A DNA stretch of 64,000 nucleotides from Haloarcula sp. DT43 (lineage in GTDB: Archaea; Halobacteriota; Halobacteria; Halobacteriales; Haloarculaceae), in assembly GCF_037078405.1 (NCBI RefSeq), contig NZ_JAYMGZ010000003.1, positions 124,001 through 188,000 on the forward strand. The letters are read 5' to 3'. Below, piece by piece: positions 9,485 through 18,542 of the stretch. Numbering within the stretch: the stretch's first letter is position 1; each line of letters begins with the position of its first letter. Both the position numbers and the translations under genes were made by a program. A model generated the notes under the pieces. The model saw only the letters and a program-made list of their open reading frames with translations. It was not told where the DNA came from and ran no database searches.

Positions 9485-10939
9485 ATGAGTAAGGGCCAGA
9501 CGCGGTCACCGGAGGCCGAACTCGGGTTGCTCGACGCGACGATGATAGGGATGGGCGCGATGATAGGGGCCGGTATCTTCGTGCTGACGGGGCTGGCCGC
9601 CGAAATCGCCGGCCCGGCCGCGATTGTCGTCTTCGCCCTGAACGGCGTTGTGACGGCGTTCACCGGGCTCTCGTACGCGGAACTCGCCGCGTCGATTCCG
9701 AAAAGCGGCGGCGGATACGCCTTCGTGCGAGAGATATTCGACGACTTCGCCTCGTTCATCATGGGGTGGATGCTCTGGTTCGCCTACATGATAGCAGGGG
9801 CGCTGTACGCGCTGGGGTTCGCGCCGAACTTCCTCGAACTGCTGCACGTCTACGGCGTGGTCCCGCCGCCAGAGCAGGTGGGTGCCGTGGCGCTGCCGGT
9901 GCTGGACGCGGCGCTCCCGCTGTCGTTCCTGCTCGCGTTTCTCGCGGTCTTGGGCCTAGTGGCGCTCAACGCCGTCTCGACGGCCGCGAGCGGGAGCGTC
10001 GAGACGATTTTCACCGTCATCAAGGTGTCAATCCTGGTGGTGTTCGTCGCTTTCGGGCTCGCCTCGCCGATGTTCTCCGGGGCCGAGTTCCAGCCGCTGT
10101 TCCCGGAGGGCAGCGGGGCGGCCGCCGTCTTGCCGGCGATGGGGCTCACCTTCATCGCCTTCGAAGGCTACGACCTCATCACCACGGTGACAGAGGAGGT
10201 ACAGAACCCGCGCGAGAACATCCCGAAGGCCATCTTCATCAGCCTCGCCGTGACCGTCGTCGTCTACCTCGCGGTCGTGACGGTCGCCGTCGGAACCCTC
10301 GGCGCGGGGGGTCTGGCCGAGGCCGGCGAGGCGGGCATCGCCACGGCGGCGACGTCGTTCATGCCGACCGGGCTCCCGGTCATCCAGAACGGCGGCGCGC
10401 TCATCGTCTTCGGGGCCGTGTTCTCGACGCTCACCGCCCTCAACGCGGTCGTCATCGCCTCCTCGCGCGTGGCGTTCTCGATGGGGCGCGAGGGGCAGTT
10501 GCTCCCCTCTGTGGGTCAGCTACACCACCGTTACGGGACGCCGTTCGTCGCAATCCTCGCCAGCGCGGTCGTGATGCTCGCGTCGGTCGCATTACCGACC
10601 CAGAGCGCCGGCAACATGTCGAGCCTGTTTTTCTTGCTGTCGTTCATCATCGTCAACGTCGCCGTCATCAGGCTCCGCCGGGAGCGGCCGAACATGAACC
10701 GCCCGTACGAGATGCCGTTCTACCCCGCCCCGCCGATAATCGGCATCGCGCTCAATCTGCTCCTGACCGGGGTGCTCGTGGAGTTTCTCCTCCGGACGGA
10801 CCCGCTGGCGCTGGCGCTCAGCGCGGCGTGGATTCTGCTCGGCGCGGCCGCGTATTTCGCCCTCAAGCGGGCGAAGACCCCGCCGGAGTCAGGACCGGCG
10901 ACCGACGACACCGAAATAACACCGGAGGCAGAAGACTGA
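9485..10939 (+). CDS. APC-superfamily permease
   Basis: 484 residues with about 12 hydrophobic helices. TM1 carries MIGMGAMIGAGIFVLTG, the glycine-rich unwound segment of APC carriers; TM6 has GLTFIAFEGYDLITT, where family members contact substrate. There is no USP domain, unlike the permease at 5864, but a short acidic tail (residues 465-484). The RCK gene starts 3 bp after this stop, strongly suggesting cotranscription and RCK control. The substrate may be a cationic or neutral amino acid, or potassium; the sequence does not decide. ATG at 9485 follows 205 bp shared with the divergent RCK gene. Confidence 0.87.
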   Translation: MSKGQTRSPEAELGLLDATMIGMGAMIGAGIFVLTGLAAEIAGPAAIVVFALNGVVTAFTGLSYAELAASIPKSGGGYAFVREIFDDFASFIMGWMLWFAYMIAGALYALGFAPNFLELLHVYGVVPPPEQVGAVALPVLDAALPLSFLLAFLAVLGLVALNAVSTAASGSVETIFTVIKVSILVVFVAFGLASPMFSGAEFQPLFPEGSGAAAVLPAMGLTFIAFEGYDLITTVTEEVQNPRENIPKAIFISLAVTVVVYLAVVTVAVGTLGAGGLAEAGEAGIATAATSFMPTGLPVIQNGGALIVFGAVFSTLTALNAVVIASSRVAFSMGREGQLLPSVGQLHHRYGTPFVAILASAVVMLASVALPTQSAGNMSSLFFLLSFIIVNVAVIRLRRERPNMNRPYEMPFYPAPPIIGIALNLLLTGVLVEFLLRTDPLALALSAAWILLGAAAYFALKRAKTPPESGPATDDTEITPEAED

Positions 10940-10942
10940 GCC

Positions 10943-11596
10943 ATGACCAGTACTCTCGACATCATCATCGCGGGCGGTGGGCGCGTCGGCTTCCAGACGG
11001 CCGAGATACTCGCCGACCGCGGGCACGACGTAACGATTATCGAACGCGACGAGCGAACCGTCTCCGACATCGCCGACCAGTGGCTGGCGACCGTCATCCG
11101 CGGCGACGCGACGAACCCGGAAATCATCGACCAGGCGGGCATCGAGCGAGCGGACGTAATCGCCGCACTCACGGGCGAGAGCGGGCTGAACCTCGCGGTC
11201 TGTCTGGCCGCGGGGGAGCTGAACCCGGACATCCGGACGGTCGCGCGCATCGACCGCAAGGGGGGCGAGGCCTACACCGAGTTCGTCGACGCGGTGGTCT
11301 TCCCCGAGCGGGCCGGCTCCAGGGTGGCGGCCAACGAAATCCTGGGCAGTGACGTGCAGACGCTGGCCGACGTGACCGGCAACCTCGATATCATGCTCAT
11401 CAGGGTCGCCGAGGGCGCTCCGGCGGCCGGGAAGGCGCTCTCTGACGTGCGCTTCCCCGAGGGCACGGTGGTCGTGTCGGACGCCGACGGCGAGCGAATC
11501 GCCCGCGCCGACACGACCCTGACGCCGGGCAGCAGCTACGTCGTCGCCGTCGAGCCCGACGTGGTCGACGAGGTGCTGAACCTGATGCGCGGCTAG
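10943..11596 (+). CDS. TrkA-type RCK regulatory protein (TrkA_N + TrkA_C)
   Basis: 217 residues, paralogous to the RCK protein at 8626 and the same length. The Rossmann motif is IIAGGGRVGFQTAEIL, the strand-2 acidic residue lies in IIERDER, and the RCK motif is VIRGDATNPEIID. The C-terminal RCK_C domain starts near residue 135. It begins 3 bp after the APC permease stop. In the usual K+ systems an RCK protein pairs with TrkH/KtrB; neither occurs in the window, so the APC carrier next door is the natural partner. This pairing is inferred from gene order. Confidence 0.9.
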   Translation: MTSTLDIIIAGGGRVGFQTAEILADRGHDVTIIERDERTVSDIADQWLATVIRGDATNPEIIDQAGIERADVIAALTGESGLNLAVCLAAGELNPDIRTVARIDRKGGEAYTEFVDAVVFPERAGSRVAANEILGSDVQTLADVTGNLDIMLIRVAEGAPAAGKALSDVRFPEGTVVVSDADGERIARADTTLTPGSSYVVAVEPDVVDEVLNLMRG

Positions 11597-11682
11597 GGAC
11601 CGTCGGACGGAACGTGGACACGGACCGGTCCGGGCGGCCCCGGACCGGTTCGTTCATCTGTCAGTAGTCGAATCACGAAGCC

Positions 11683-12978
11683 ATGTCCCTGTCCGGACCG
11701 GGTCTGGGTGGCGAGCGCAGCCGTCGGGCGGAGCTACTCAGCGTCGTCGTCGCGAACGCGCTCCCGGTCGTCGGCGTCCTGGCCCTCGGCTGGAGCGGGG
11801 TCGCGCTGTTGCTCCTGTACTGGCTCGAACTCGGTATCGACTCGGTGTGGGCACTCGTCCGGGCGCTGTTTGCCGGTCGCCCACCGGACGTCGACGCCGA
11901 CGGCCTGCTCGTCGGCCCGCTGGCGGCACGGCGGGCGACGCTCTCGGTCCCCCGTACCGGCCTCCGTATCTACCTGACGACCCTGGCGACGCTCCCGCTC
12001 GCCGTCCTGATTCTCGGGATAGCCTGGCTCGTCACCGGCGCGCTGCTCGTCGGCCCGGTGCCGAGGCCGGGTTCGGAGACGGTGCGCAGCGTGACGCTCG
12101 CGGGCCTCGGGATTTTCCTCCTGACCGGCTGGGACACGGTACGGAACTACTTCTACAACGGGGCGTACCGGGAGCACAACTCACAGACGGCGTTCGGCGG
12201 CCTCCTGTTCGAGATGTGTACCGTCTTTTTCGGCGGCGTGTGCACCCTCGTGCTGGTGACGGCGGCCACGAACGGACCGGACGCGGAACTCGGTGCGCTC
12301 GCTCCAGGCGCGGCCGAACTGCCGCTGTTGCTCACGATAGTCGCGCTCAAGTTCGCCTCCGACCTCCTTGGCGTGTACAGCGACCGGCTCGCCGTCTACT
12401 TCGAGTCATACGACCGGGAGTACGGGTGGTCGCAGGCCCCACCGCAGCCGAAGTCGATTGACGGGACGCTGCCCGACGCGCCGACCCGGCTCCGTCCGGC
12501 TCGGTTGGGGCGCGTCCTGGGCGGGCCGCTCAGGCTCCCACGACATCCGGGAGCCGCGTATCTCGGCGGGCTGGGGCTGCTCGTCGCGGCGCTGTTCGCA
12601 ATCGGCGGGGCGTGGACCGTCGTCGCCACGGTGGCTGTCGCGAGCGTCGCCATCCCCCTGCTCCTGCTGTGTTGCGACCAGCTACTGCGCTACGGGGCGG
12701 TCGAGTATCGGGTCGCCCCCGAGGCCGGCGCAGTCGTCGCGTACGACCGGCTACTCGGCGAGGCGCTGTGGCGCATCGAGTCGTGGGACGAGAGGGGCCT
12801 CCGGGTCGAACGGACCGCCGTCGATGCCCTGCTCGGAACCGAGACGGTCACCATCGAGCACGCTGACGGCGACTACGTGCTGCCACACGTGCCCGATGCC
12901 GCCCCGGTGCTAGCGGTGTTCGACCGACAGCCGGAGCGGGACCCAGGGGGAGCGGGCGGCCTCGGCTTCGTCGGGTAG
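11683..12978 (+). CDS. DUF6498-like multi-pass membrane protein
   Basis: 431 residues. I see about eight hydrophobic segments: two near 20-60, one near 100-125, one near 140-155, 175-200, 215-240, and two near 290-345. The segment LLLYWLELGIDSVWALVRALF near the N-terminus is the type seen in DUF6498 proteins of haloarchaea. The last 90 residues are soluble and beta-rich, and resemble a small cytosolic domain. No catalytic motif is apparent. It is a single gene between the RCK gene and a convergent small membrane protein. The function is unknown; the family name is from memory of similar sequences. Confidence 0.75.
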   Translation: MSLSGPGLGGERSRRAELLSVVVANALPVVGVLALGWSGVALLLLYWLELGIDSVWALVRALFAGRPPDVDADGLLVGPLAARRATLSVPRTGLRIYLTTLATLPLAVLILGIAWLVTGALLVGPVPRPGSETVRSVTLAGLGIFLLTGWDTVRNYFYNGAYREHNSQTAFGGLLFEMCTVFFGGVCTLVLVTAATNGPDAELGALAPGAAELPLLLTIVALKFASDLLGVYSDRLAVYFESYDREYGWSQAPPQPKSIDGTLPDAPTRLRPARLGRVLGGPLRLPRHPGAAYLGGLGLLVAALFAIGGAWTVVATVAVASVAIPLLLLCCDQLLRYGAVEYRVAPEAGAVVAYDRLLGEALWRIESWDERGLRVERTAVDALLGTETVTIEHADGDYVLPHVPDAAPVLAVFDRQPERDPGGAGGLGFVG

Positions 12979-13006
12979 TCGCCGGCGGACCCGCGGAACC
13001 GGGCCG

Positions 13007-13237
13007 TCACTGCCCCGGGCGCTCGACGCTCCGTTTCGGGTCGGTGTCGACGGCGAGTTGCCACACGACGATGCCGATGGAGACGAACGCGACCGCGGCG
13101 GTGGCGACGTAGCCGGCGGTGCCGAGGGTGAACAGGCGGTCCGGAAAGAGCGCGAGCAAGACGAGCAGTCCCGTCGTCGAGAGCCCGGTCAGCGCCGGGA
13201 CGACCGTGAGCCAGAACCGTCGCGCTACACTACCCAT
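13007..13237 (-). CDS. Small two-helix membrane protein
   Basis: 76 residues with two clear hydrophobic helices (about 8-30 and 40-62), a charged loop with FPDRLF, and a polar C-terminus DPKRSVERPGQ. The codon bias is typical of the region. The gene is convergent with the DUF6498-like gene (28 bp apart) and 96 bp from the phosphoesterase gene upstream. No family recognised. Confidence 0.6.
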   Translation of the reverse strand: MGSVARRFWLTVVPALTGLSTTGLLVLLALFPDRLFTLGTAGYVATAAVAFVSIGIVVWQLAVDTDPKRSVERPGQ

Positions 13238-13333
13238 GTGCCGAGATAGCAGTGCGGATTATATGTTTGTTTCCACCCGACAGGTCGGTCCCGGGCCGGG
13301 CGGTCCGTCGGGCCCACCGCATGCGTCGCCGCC

Positions 13334-13981
13334 CTAGTCGGGGGCCAGTCGCGCTCCGTTCCGGTCGGGAATAGTGGTCTCCGCGATTCGCCGTCGGACG
13401 CGGTCGACGTCGTACGGAACCCGGCGGAGGTCGACGGACAGGTCGGACAGGTCGAGGACCGCGTAGGCGGCGTCCGGGTCGCCGTCGCGGGGCTGGCCGA
13501 CACTGCCGGGGTTGACCACGAGCCCCTCGTCGAACCGCTCTGCGTGCTGGACGTGCGTGTGCCCCAGGACGAGGACATCCTCGTCGCCCAGAAGCGTCGG
13601 CGCGAAGTCGGCCGGGTCCGTGTAGCGGTCCCGTTCGTCGGGGTGGTCGTGGACGGCTTTGAGCCGGCCGTCGAAGCGCCGCAGTTTCCGGGGCAGGTCC
13701 CCCAGCCACTCGATGTCGGCCGTCGAGAGGACGCGGCGGGCGTACTCGTCGCCCGGTTCCCAGGTCATCCCGTCGACCACCGCCCGGTCGTGGTTGCCGG
13801 CGACGGTCGGGATGGCCCGGTCCCTGACGGCCGCGAGACACGGTTCGGGCGACGGCCCGTAGCCGACGACGTCGCCGGCACAGACGAGTGCGTCGACGGG
13901 GCCCATGTCGTCGAAGACCGCGTTCAGCGCGACGGCGTTGCCGTGGATGTCCGAGAGCAAGCCGACGCGCGTTGTCGTCAT
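13334..13981 (-). CDS. Calcineurin-like metallophosphoesterase (YfcE/MJ0936-like)
   Basis: 215 residues. All five metallophosphoesterase blocks are visible in order: LLSDIHGN (D-x-H), VCAGDVVGYG (GD), VAGNHDRA (GNHD), VLGHTHVQHA (GH-x-H), and a preceding His in KAVHDHPDE. This is the compact single-domain type that hydrolyses phosphodiesters such as model substrates or cyclic nucleotides with two metal ions; the natural substrate is not predictable. ATG 13981 follows V-T-x type spacing to the divergent oxidoreductase gene at 14083, with which it shares a 101-bp promoter region. Confidence 0.9.
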   Translation of the reverse strand: MTTTRVGLLSDIHGNAVALNAVFDDMGPVDALVCAGDVVGYGPSPEPCLAAVRDRAIPTVAGNHDRAVVDGMTWEPGDEYARRVLSTADIEWLGDLPRKLRRFDGRLKAVHDHPDERDRYTDPADFAPTLLGDEDVLVLGHTHVQHAERFDEGLVVNPGSVGQPRDGDPDAAYAVLDLSDLSVDLRRVPYDVDRVRRRIAETTIPDRNGARLAPD

Positions 13982-14053
13982 CGTGTCCGTTCATCGACAC
14001 GTACCCTGTTTAATCCTCGGTCGGACGGGACGCGGCGGTTTCCGCACTCAACG

Positions 14054-14060
14054 CTTAGTA
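14054..14060 (+). promoter_or_regulatory. TATA-like element before the flavoprotein gene
   Basis: CTTAGTA is centred 26 nt before the ATG at 14083. That is the distance expected for a leaderless archaeal transcript and supports the chosen start. Confidence 0.5.
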
Positions 14061-14082
14061 CCACGGCGACGCGAGTGTCCGT

Positions 14083-15504
14083 ATGACGGACCCGTTCGTA
14101 GTCATCGGCGGCGACGCGGCCGGACTGAGCGCCGCGAGCAAGTTCGCCCGAGAGGCCCCGACCCGTGACGGTATCGTCTTCGAGAGGGGCGAGTGGGTGT
14201 CCTACGCCCACTGCGGCACGCCCTATTACGTGAAAGGAACGGTCGAGCGGCTGACGGACCTGCTCTCGCTGACGCCCGCGGACGCGGCCGACCGGGGTAT
14301 CGACCTCCGCCGGAACCACGAGGTGGTCGGCATCGACACCGACGCCGGGACGGTCACCGTCGCCCACGACGGCGGAACGTTCAGCCAGCCCTACGGCGAC
14401 CTGCTGGTCGCGACGGGGGCCCACGCCGTGACCGGGTCGATACCGGGGTCGGACCTCGACGGCGCGTTCACGATGCACGGGCTGGACTCGGCGGCCGCGG
14501 TCCGGGCCGCGCTGGCAGCACCCGGCGAGTCCGCCGTCGACACGACCATCGAGTACGTCGACGCGGCGCTGGTCGAGAAGTACGCCGACTGGCAGCCGCC
14601 GGAGCGGGTGGCCGTCGTCGGCGGCGGCTACGTCGGCGTTGAGATGGCCGAAGCGTTCCGGGCTCACGGCGTCGAGACGCACCTCTTCCAGCGGTCCGGC
14701 CGCCTCCTACCGCCGTTCGGCGAGACGGTGGGCGAGCGCGTCGCCGACCACCTCCGGGAACAGGGTGTGACGCTGCATTTGAACACCGCCGTCCAGGAAC
14801 TCCGCGGCGACGACGGGCGCGTCGCGGCGGTCGTCCACGACGGCGGGGCGACCGACGTGGGCCTCGCGCTGGTCGGTATCGGGGTCGGGCCGAACACCGA
14901 CCTCGTCGCGGACACCCCGGTCGCCCTCGGGGACACCGGCGCGATAGCGGTCGACGAGTACGGGGCGACGAGCGTCGACGGCGTCTACGCCGCCGGTGAC
15001 TGCGCCGAGGCCCGCCACGCCGTGACCGGCGCGCCGGACTGGGTGCCGCTCGGACTGACCGCGAACCGGGCCGGGCGCGCCATCGGGGCGACCGTCGCCG
15101 GGGAGCCCTCGCCCGTCGGCGACATCGCCGGCACGGCCGTTGTCAAGGCGTTCGACCTCGAATGCGGGCGCGTCGGCCTCCTCGACGACGAGCGGGCCAG
15201 CGACGCCGGCTTCGACCCGGTGTCGGAGTCGGTCACGGCCGGCTCCCGGTCGGGCTATTACCCCGGCGGCGACGCCACCGACGTGACGCTCGTCACCGAC
15301 CGGGGGAGCGGCCGCCTGCTGGGCGGCGCAATCGTCGGCCGGGACCGGGCGGCGATACGCATCGACACCCTGGCGACGGCCATCGAGGCGGACATGACCG
15401 TCGACGAACTCGAACGGCTGGACCTGGGGTACGCCCCGCCGTTCAGCCCCGTCTGGGACCCGGTGCTCGTCGCCGCGAAAGTCCTCGACGGGCGTCTTGA
15501 GTGA
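14083..15504 (+). CDS. FAD/NAD(P)-dependent disulfide oxidoreductase, CoA-disulfide reductase/NADH oxidase type
   Basis: 473 residues. The N-terminal FAD motif is VVIGGDAAGLSAASK. The active-site region is SYAHCGTPYYVKG with a single redox Cys near residue 44, the hallmark of the CoADR/Nox group that works through Cys-SH rather than a Cys pair. The second Rossmann motif VAVVGGGYVGVEMAEAF (about residue 172) binds NAD(P)H, and YAAGDCAEA is the second FAD contact. The C-terminal 120 residues form the dimerisation domain. Candidates are reduction of CoA disulfide (CoA replaces glutathione in many archaea) or of O2. It stands alone, with its own leaderless promoter. Confidence 0.88.
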   Translation: MTDPFVVIGGDAAGLSAASKFAREAPTRDGIVFERGEWVSYAHCGTPYYVKGTVERLTDLLSLTPADAADRGIDLRRNHEVVGIDTDAGTVTVAHDGGTFSQPYGDLLVATGAHAVTGSIPGSDLDGAFTMHGLDSAAAVRAALAAPGESAVDTTIEYVDAALVEKYADWQPPERVAVVGGGYVGVEMAEAFRAHGVETHLFQRSGRLLPPFGETVGERVADHLREQGVTLHLNTAVQELRGDDGRVAAVVHDGGATDVGLALVGIGVGPNTDLVADTPVALGDTGAIAVDEYGATSVDGVYAAGDCAEARHAVTGAPDWVPLGLTANRAGRAIGATVAGEPSPVGDIAGTAVVKAFDLECGRVGLLDDERASDAGFDPVSESVTAGSRSGYYPGGDATDVTLVTDRGSGRLLGGAIVGRDRAAIRIDTLATAIEADMTVDELERLDLGYAPPFSPVWDPVLVAAKVLDGRLE

Positions 15505-15614
15505 GCATGGTGTGGTGGGAACGGTGGCCGCCGAGTCCGGCGGGGGACCCCGCTCTACCTTTTTTAGCGTGGGGTCGCATTCGTGATACGTAACTGGATG
15601 GTTAGACGCGACCC

Positions 15615-16094
15615 ATGACAATCGACCAACTAGCGGAGTACGGACTCGAACAGATGGCCGACGAGGAGATACGGGCGTTCCTCGCCGACCACTCGACCGG
15701 GGTACTGGGCCTGCCGACGGCGGACATCCCGTATCTGGTGCCGCTGTCGTACGGCTTCGACGACGGGGCCGCACTCTACTTCACCTACCTCCTCGGCGAG
15801 TCGAGTCGGAAGGCCGACCTGACCGAGCAGGCGGGCCGTGGCCGGTTTCTCGTCTACGACATCGAAACCGCCTTCGAGTGGCAGAGCGTGATGCTCGACG
15901 GCGATATCAGCAGAGTGCCCGAAGCGGAGTGGGACGATATCACGGCGCTGACACAGAACGCCTGGCGACCCAACACGCTCCAGACGGCCACCACCTCCGG
16001 CGGTGTCGCGCTCTACGAGTTCGAGATTACGGACCTGGCCGGCATCCGCCAGACCGGGCTGGCCCCCGGCTTCCGGGAGAACATCGAGCCGTGA
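15615..16094 (+). CDS. Pyridoxamine 5'-phosphate oxidase-fold (PPOX) family protein
   Basis: 159 residues. After a short helix (EEIRAFLADHSTGVLGL) comes the split-barrel pattern of flavin/heme-binding PPOX proteins: LPTADIPYLVPLSYGFD and ALYFTYLLGESSRKADL, where the Arg/Lys contacts flavin phosphate in relatives. Haloarchaea carry many such single-domain proteins near redox or stress genes. I cannot tell whether it binds FMN, F420 or heme. The 110-bp upstream gap has a T-run (ACCTTTTTTAGC, about 15558) that may serve as terminator of the previous gene and TATA region of this one. Confidence 0.82.
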   Translation: MTIDQLAEYGLEQMADEEIRAFLADHSTGVLGLPTADIPYLVPLSYGFDDGAALYFTYLLGESSRKADLTEQAGRGRFLVYDIETAFEWQSVMLDGDISRVPEAEWDDITALTQNAWRPNTLQTATTSGGVALYEFEITDLAGIRQTGLAPGFRENIEP

Positions 16095-16188
16095 CCGTCG
16101 CCCGTCGGTGACCGCCGGCTGTCACCCCGGAGCGGCGACGCCGACCGAAACCGATTCCAGTGCGACCGCCGGAGGATGAACCCGAGAG

Positions 16189-16509
16189 ATGCTCCAACCG
16201 ACGGCTGACTGGCTCGGCCCTCGCCAGACGGTCATCTTGCTTGCCGTGCTGGGTCTCGCCGCGCTCGGGACGCTGGCGCTGTTTTTCGTCGCGTCGGTCA
16301 GCACCTACCGACGCCGGTCACGGCCGTACGTCCTGTTGACGGTCGCTATCGGGCTGTTGGTCCTCCGGTCCGTAGTCGGCATCGGGACCGTCCTCGGGAC
16401 CGTCCCGATGGTGGTCCACCACCTCACCGAGCACGGAATCGACTTCCTCATCGCGCTGTTGGTGCTGAGCGCGATTTACTCGGTCGCACCGCCGAGTGCC
16501 CCCGATTGA
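16189..16509 (+). CDS. Small three-helix membrane protein (DUF7521-like)
   Basis: 106 residues with three hydrophobic helices (about 15-36, 48-68 and 78-97) and a basic loop TYRRRSRPY. Short haloarchaeal membrane proteins of this layout often sit beside HTH regulators. Here it starts the plus-strand group membrane protein, nosL, HTH. A gap of 58 bp precedes nosL, so cotranscription is likely. The family assignment is tentative and no biochemical role can be read. Confidence 0.65.
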   Translation: MLQPTADWLGPRQTVILLAVLGLAALGTLALFFVASVSTYRRRSRPYVLLTVAIGLLVLRSVVGIGTVLGTVPMVVHHLTEHGIDFLIALLVLSAIYSVAPPSAPD

Positions 16510-16567
16510 CCGGAGTTTCGACGGTCGCACCAAGAACGATTTGGCGTCGTTCGGAGAACCGGCTAGT

Positions 16568-17128
16568 ATGTCCGAACACGCGATAGGCCTGACACGGCGA
16601 AACCTCCTGGTCGGGACCGCATCCGTCGTATCGCTCTCCGGATGTCTGGGGACCAGCGAGGAGCGGGGCCCGGTCAACATCGAGCGCGGCGCGAGCTGCG
16701 ATCAGTGCGGGATGGTCATCGACCAACAGCCCGGGCCGGTCGGACAGACCTACTACCGGGACAACGCACCCGAGGGGCACGACCCGCCGGCCCGGTTCTG
16801 CAGTACGGTCTGTACGTACCGACACCGGTTCGCCAAGGCGCAGTCGGGGTGGGCCCCGGCGGTGACGTTTCTGACCGACTACAGCGCCGTCGACTACGAG
16901 GTCCGGAGCGACGGGGGCACGACGGTCATCTCCCGGCACGAGGAGGTCGAGGCGTTCGCTCCGACGGGAGAACTCACCGTCGTCGCTAACTCGGACGTGG
17001 AGGGGTCGATGGGGACCGCTATCGTCCCGTTCAGCGACAGCGCGGACGCGCGGTCGTTCGCCGAAGCACACGGCGGCCAGACCCTCCCCGCGGAGGAGAT
17101 ACCGCGGGAACTGGTCGGTGGAATGTAG
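16568..17128 (+). CDS. nosL: NosL copper-binding lipoprotein
   Basis: 186 residues from ATG 16568. The N-terminus has a twin Arg (TRRNLLVG) followed by a lipobox LSGC at about residues 26-29, so it is exported and lipid-anchored on the outer membrane face. The mature domain opens with CDQCGMVID, the Cys-x2-Cys-x-Met motif that binds Cu(I) in NosL, and ends with IVPFSDSADARSFAEAHGG, the conserved NosL tail. NosL delivers copper for the CuZ/CuA sites of nitrous oxide reductase. The convergent nosY-nosF-nosD operon lies 600 bp away. A second NosL-like domain is fused to NosD here. Confidence 0.92.
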   Translation: MSEHAIGLTRRNLLVGTASVVSLSGCLGTSEERGPVNIERGASCDQCGMVIDQQPGPVGQTYYRDNAPEGHDPPARFCSTVCTYRHRFAKAQSGWAPAVTFLTDYSAVDYEVRSDGGTTVISRHEEVEAFAPTGELTVVANSDVEGSMGTAIVPFSDSADARSFAEAHGGQTLPAEEIPRELVGGM

Positions 17129-17198
17129 GTCGGTTCTCGCCCGATGGGAACAGCCGATACCCTGTTGGCCCGGTGGCGAAAAGCCCGTACCGAGAACC

Positions 17199-17726
17199 AT
17201 GTCTACAGTCACCGAGCAGGTGCGGGCCCACGTCGAGGCCAAACCGGGGGTCCACTTCAACGCGCTCGCGTCCGACCTCGATATCGCGACGGGACAGGCG
17301 CAGTATCACCTCCGGAAGCTACGGCGCGCCGGCGACATCGTCGCCGAGGAAATCCAGGGCAAGACCCACTACTACAGCCGCGAGTACGGCCCCTGGGAAC
17401 GCCGGGTGCTCGCGTTCGCCCGGCGGGAGACGGCCCGGACGCTGCTTTTCCACCTGCTCGAAGCGGAGTCCCTGTCGGCGGACGACCTGGCCGACCGGCT
17501 GGAGGTCGCGCGCAGCACCGTCGCGTGGCACGTTTCGGCGCTGGCCGAGGCGGGGATACTCGAGAAGTCCTACGGCGAGCGGGGGCGCGTCGTCGTGACC
17601 CTGACCGACCCGGACGCGACACAGCGACTGCTCGCGGCGGTCCGGCCCTCGCTTACCGACCGCCTCGTCGACCGGTTCACGCGGTTGGTCGATGGAGGGC
17701 TCGGGACCGGAGCGGACGACCGCTGA
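17199..17726 (+). CDS. Tandem winged-helix transcription regulator near nos genes
   Basis: 175 residues from ATG 17199. Two winged-helix domains lie in tandem: the first about 5-65 (FNALASDLDIATGQAQYHL is the recognition unit), the second about 90-150 (LADRLEVARSTVAWHVSAL). Duplicated wHTH proteins of this sort are common archaeal regulators and often bind palindromic sites as dimers. It lies 70 bp after nosL on the same strand and converges with nosY (3 bp between stops). I infer that it controls the nos genes in response to nitrogen oxides or oxygen; no ligand-binding Cys cluster is present, so the signal is unclear. Confidence 0.83.
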   Translation: MSTVTEQVRAHVEAKPGVHFNALASDLDIATGQAQYHLRKLRRAGDIVAEEIQGKTHYYSREYGPWERRVLAFARRETARTLLFHLLEAESLSADDLADRLEVARSTVAWHVSALAEAGILEKSYGERGRVVVTLTDPDATQRLLAAVRPSLTDRLVDRFTRLVDGGLGTGADDR

Positions 17727-17729
17727 CAG

Positions 17730-18542
17730 TCAGGCCGCATCCGTGGCGAGCATCGCCCCGGCGAACGTGACAGCCGCCCAGAACACCAGCGAGGCGGCGG
17801 CGACCCACGTCGGAACGAACGCCGACCGACCGGGGACGGCGACGTACAGGACCTGGTCGAAGACGAGTCCACGGTACGCCTCCGCCGGAGTCAGGGCGAG
17901 CGCGCCGCCGAGCGTCCGCGTCGTGACGCCGGTGTCGAGCGCGGCGAACACTGCGAGGTCGCTGCCGACGGTGAGAGCGAGGAGCCCGGCGAGTGCGAGC
18001 ACGAGTGCGCGTCCCCGGCTCCCGGCGAGCGCCGACAACAGGAGCACGACAGTCAGCGAGACCAGCGCGTACAGGAACGTGAGAGCGACGTACCGAACGA
18101 ACAGGAACGGCGAGTCGACGCCGCGGTGGCTCGCGAACACCGCCGTCTCCGGCCCCGCGGTCGTCGCAACAGCGACACCCAGAGCCAGCAACGGGATGCC
18201 GACGATGGCGAGCAACAGCAGGGCACGGCCTGCGTACACGCCGCCGACGTACGACCACGTCGAGAGCGGGTAGGTGTCGAGGACGTCGAGTTCGCCCCGG
18301 ACGACCGGGTCGGCGATGGCGCGATAGCCGACCGCGAAGGCGAGCGTCGGCACCAGCACTTCGACGGCCACCAGCGTATCGACGACGGTGGGGACGTAGC
18401 CGCCGGCCAGACCGCCCCCGGCGCGGGCCAGACCGAACAGGACGACCACGGTGACCAGCGCGAGCGCGAGATAGGTGCGCGTCCTGACCGCACTCCGGAC
18501 CTCCCGGGCGAAGACCGTCCAGAATCGGTGTCCGTCCGTCAC
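17730..18542 (-). CDS. nosY: ABC-2 type permease NosY
   Basis: 270 residues with six hydrophobic helices (about 22-40, 60-78, 102-128, 140-170, 175-195 and 240-262). The first, RTYLALALVTVVVLFGLARAG, and the segment VRGELDVLDTYPLSTWSYVGG match the NosY branch of ABC-2 permeases, which work with NosF and NosD in sulfur supply for the tetranuclear CuZ centre of N2O reductase. Its start overlaps the nosF stop by 4 bp (18539-18542), so the order nosD-nosF-nosY is a coupled operon read on the minus strand. Confidence 0.88.
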   Translation of the reverse strand: MTDGHRFWTVFAREVRSAVRTRTYLALALVTVVVLFGLARAGGGLAGGYVPTVVDTLVAVEVLVPTLAFAVGYRAIADPVVRGELDVLDTYPLSTWSYVGGVYAGRALLLLAIVGIPLLALGVAVATTAGPETAVFASHRGVDSPFLFVRYVALTFLYALVSLTVVLLLSALAGSRGRALVLALAGLLALTVGSDLAVFAALDTGVTTRTLGGALALTPAEAYRGLVFDQVLYVAVPGRSAFVPTWVAAASLVFWAAVTFAGAMLATDAA

